Below are positions 62,817-64,000 of a stretch of 64,000 bases of DNA, piece after piece. Origin of the DNA: Burkholderia pyrrocinia (GTDB taxonomy: Bacteria; Pseudomonadota; Gammaproteobacteria; Burkholderiales; Burkholderiaceae); NCBI RefSeq assembly GCF_018417535.1, contig NZ_CP070977.1:2914001-2978000 (forward strand), read 5' to 3'. Below the pieces are notes generated by a model. That model was not told where the DNA came from. It did no database searches and saw only the letters and a list, made by a program, of their open reading frames with translations. Numbering within the stretch: the stretch's first letter is position 1; the number at the start of each line of letters is the position of its first letter. A program made the translations under genes and the position numbers.

Positions 62817-64000
62817 TCAGTTGCTCGACGAGCACCCGCCGCAACTGCTCGAACTGCATGAGCTGGAACTGGAGCTGCATGAACTCGACGAACTGCAACT
62901 CGACGACGAGCAGTTGCTGTCGGACGCGCTCGAACCGCCGCCGGTCCTCGCCGCCCCAACCGAGAGTGGCGGCGGCGCCAGCACGATGCCCGAGTACGCA
63001 GCCCACGCGGTACCGGCCATTGCGCCTGCACCGAACAGCGCGGCGGTCCACACCAGGTCGTCCGCCGCCCCGCGCTCACCATTGCCCGCGTCGGGCGTAC
63101 CGGCGGCATCCCGCACCACTCCGGCGTTGTGCACGGCACGCGCATCGTGCGAGATCCGGCGTGCAACGAGCGCCGCCCGTCCGGCGGACGTTGTCCCGCC
63201 CCGCCCGAAGCCCGTCAGACGCCGCACAAGAATCCGGTATGCGATCGCGAACGCCGCCATGCAAATGACGAGCAGCAGCACGGGTCGACCGCGACTCAGG
63301 CCGACCGCGAGTTTCGCGGCACCGGTGCCGAGCACGAGCAGCAAGATCGCGCGGGCGGCCAGGCGCGACACGCGCATCTCGCCGGGTGCCCAGAGCCAGC
63401 CCTGCGCGTGCAGCCCGTCGGCCAACTCTTGCGCATAACGCGCGAGCCGCTGGCGAAACACGCCGTAGCGCACTTCGCCGTCCGGCTGCTCGTTCAACCA
63501 AGAACAGTGGTCGTCATACGGGCCCGCGTGTTCCAGGTTGCCGATCTTCACATACCCGCCGTGTTTCGGGACGGTTCGCAACTCGATCGCGCCCGCATGC
63601 GCGAGCGACATCGTCACCACCTGCGCGAGCCGCGATTCGCCGCCGGTGAGAAAGGCGACCTCATCGGCCGTCAGGCCGTCGGACGTCTTGCGGGTGCGCC
63701 CACCCCAGCGCCGCCACCGGTACTCGATCCATTGCAGGCCCACGATCAGCAACAACGCGACAACGCAGGCCGGCACGTAGAACGCGAGAAACTGCGGCCC
63801 GGTGTAGTTCAGCACGTCGAAGTCCTGCGCCGACGCGCAGGTCGCGGCGACGCTCGCGGCGGCCGCGGGCCATACGAGTTTCGGCAGCCGGTTACGCCAG
63901 GACCTGCCGGCCGACGGGGGGGCCAGCGAATCCGGTTTCCCCGGCGCGCCCGCATCCGGCAGGTCCGGCTCCGGCAGGTCGGGCTCCGGCAGGTCGGGCT
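62817..64000 (-). CDS. TIGR04222-like membrane protein, Cys/Ser-rich tail (cut by window edge)
   Basis: The frame is open to the right edge (394 codons visible). In reading order it has three PEPDL pentapeptides (64000-63958), a Pro/Ala linker, a hydrophobic segment ending CASAQDFDVLNYTGP, then TIGR04222-type sequence (TGPQFLAFYVPACVVALLL, DGLTADEVAFLTGGESRL), a middle helical pair (AARAILLLVLGTG, LLLVICMAAFAIAYR) and a tail dominated by Ser and Cys (NCSSSSCSSSSSC). No ATG lies within 63816-64000 in this frame; a GTG at 63815 would cut off the signal-like helix. The family has unknown function, and the Cys-Ser tail is a known mark of it. Confidence 0.7.
   Translation of the reverse strand, partial: PDLPEPDLPEPDLPDAGAPGKPDSLAPPSAGRSWRNRLPKLVWPAAAASVAATCASAQDFDVLNYTGPQFLAFYVPACVVALLLIVGLQWIEYRWRRWGGRTRKTSDGLTADEVAFLTGGESRLAQVVTMSLAHAGAIELRTVPKHGGYVKIGNLEHAGPYDDHCSWLNEQPDGEVRYGVFRQRLARYAQELADGLHAQGWLWAPGEMRVSRLAARAILLLVLGTGAAKLAVGLSRGRPVLLLVICMAAFAIAYRILVRRLTGFGRGGTTSAGRAALVARRISHDARAVHNAGVVRDAAGTPDAGNGERGAADDLVWTAALFGAGAMAGTAWAAYSGIVLAPPPLSVGAARTGGGSSASDSNCSSSSCSSSSSCSSSSSSCSSSSCGGCSSSN
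63958..64000. repeat. 15-bp tandem repeat encoding PEPDL
   Basis: GGCAGGTCxGGCTCC units start at 63958, 63973 and 63988 (cut by the edge). They keep the reading frame of the minus-strand protein. Confidence 0.7.

Overview
The window reads as chromosome 1 of a Burkholderia, most likely a member of the B. cepacia complex. The evidence is very high GC, GC-rich third codon positions, a DUF2844/DUF3443 pair, two small H-NS proteins ending in the TWSGRGKPP-type motif, an ahcY gene behind an SAH riboswitch, a short (385 aa, 'type II'-sized) flagellin, and a large flagellar/chemotaxis block. Species assignment is inference; no search was run.

Layout. Positions 1-4440 are a lower-GC accessory segment, probably the end of an integrated plasmid-like island. 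It holds a partial unknown gene, a Fe(II)/2-oxoglutarate dioxygenase gene with its own promoter, a gene-free hairpin-rich stretch, an array of about eight iterons phased at 22-23 bp, a RepA-type replication initiator, a small HTH gene, a DnaA box and an operator-like palindrome. The segment abuts the 3' end of a tRNA-Ala(CGC) gene at 4442-4517. From there the sequence looks like core chromosome: the conserved cytochrome c/dolP/diaA/yraN/rsmI group, rlpA, a metallo-hydrolase with an exonuclease-like partner, an Lrp regulator, a cation efflux pump, H-NS, a HugZ-like protein, an MFS transporter, a LivK-type binding protein, nitronate monooxygenase, dienelactone hydrolase, amidase, and the methyl-cycle group metF/holin-like/ahcY.

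From 23.6 to 62.6 kb motility dominates. The minus-strand run flhB-flhA-flhF-flhG-fliA makes the export gate, placement proteins and sigma-28. After a DUF805 gene and the secreted DUF2844/DUF3443 pair comes the long minus-strand unit motA-motB-cheY-cheA-cheW-mcp-cheR-cheD-cheB-cheY-cheZ, headed by a sigma-28-like promoter, and then the master regulators flhDC. A housekeeping interlude (GT4 glycosyltransferase, second H-NS, aqpZ, HAD phosphatase, GlcNAc-kinase-like, tag, a PepSY remnant, rpsU) leads to fliC (sigma-28 promoter)-fliD-fliT. A probable flagellin-glycosylation cassette follows: a TPR/OGT-type transferase, a sugar aminotransferase, a NeuD/PglD-type acyltransferase and a TPR/GT9-type transferase. 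The right edge cuts through a TIGR04222-like membrane protein with a Cys/Ser-rich tail.

How the parts work together: FlhDC starts the flagellar cascade; FlhA/B export and FlhF/G position the flagellum; FliA then switches on fliC and the mot-che operon; the glycan cassette probably decorates the FliC filament. The most unusual region is the iteron/RepA replicon sitting at a tRNA gene.
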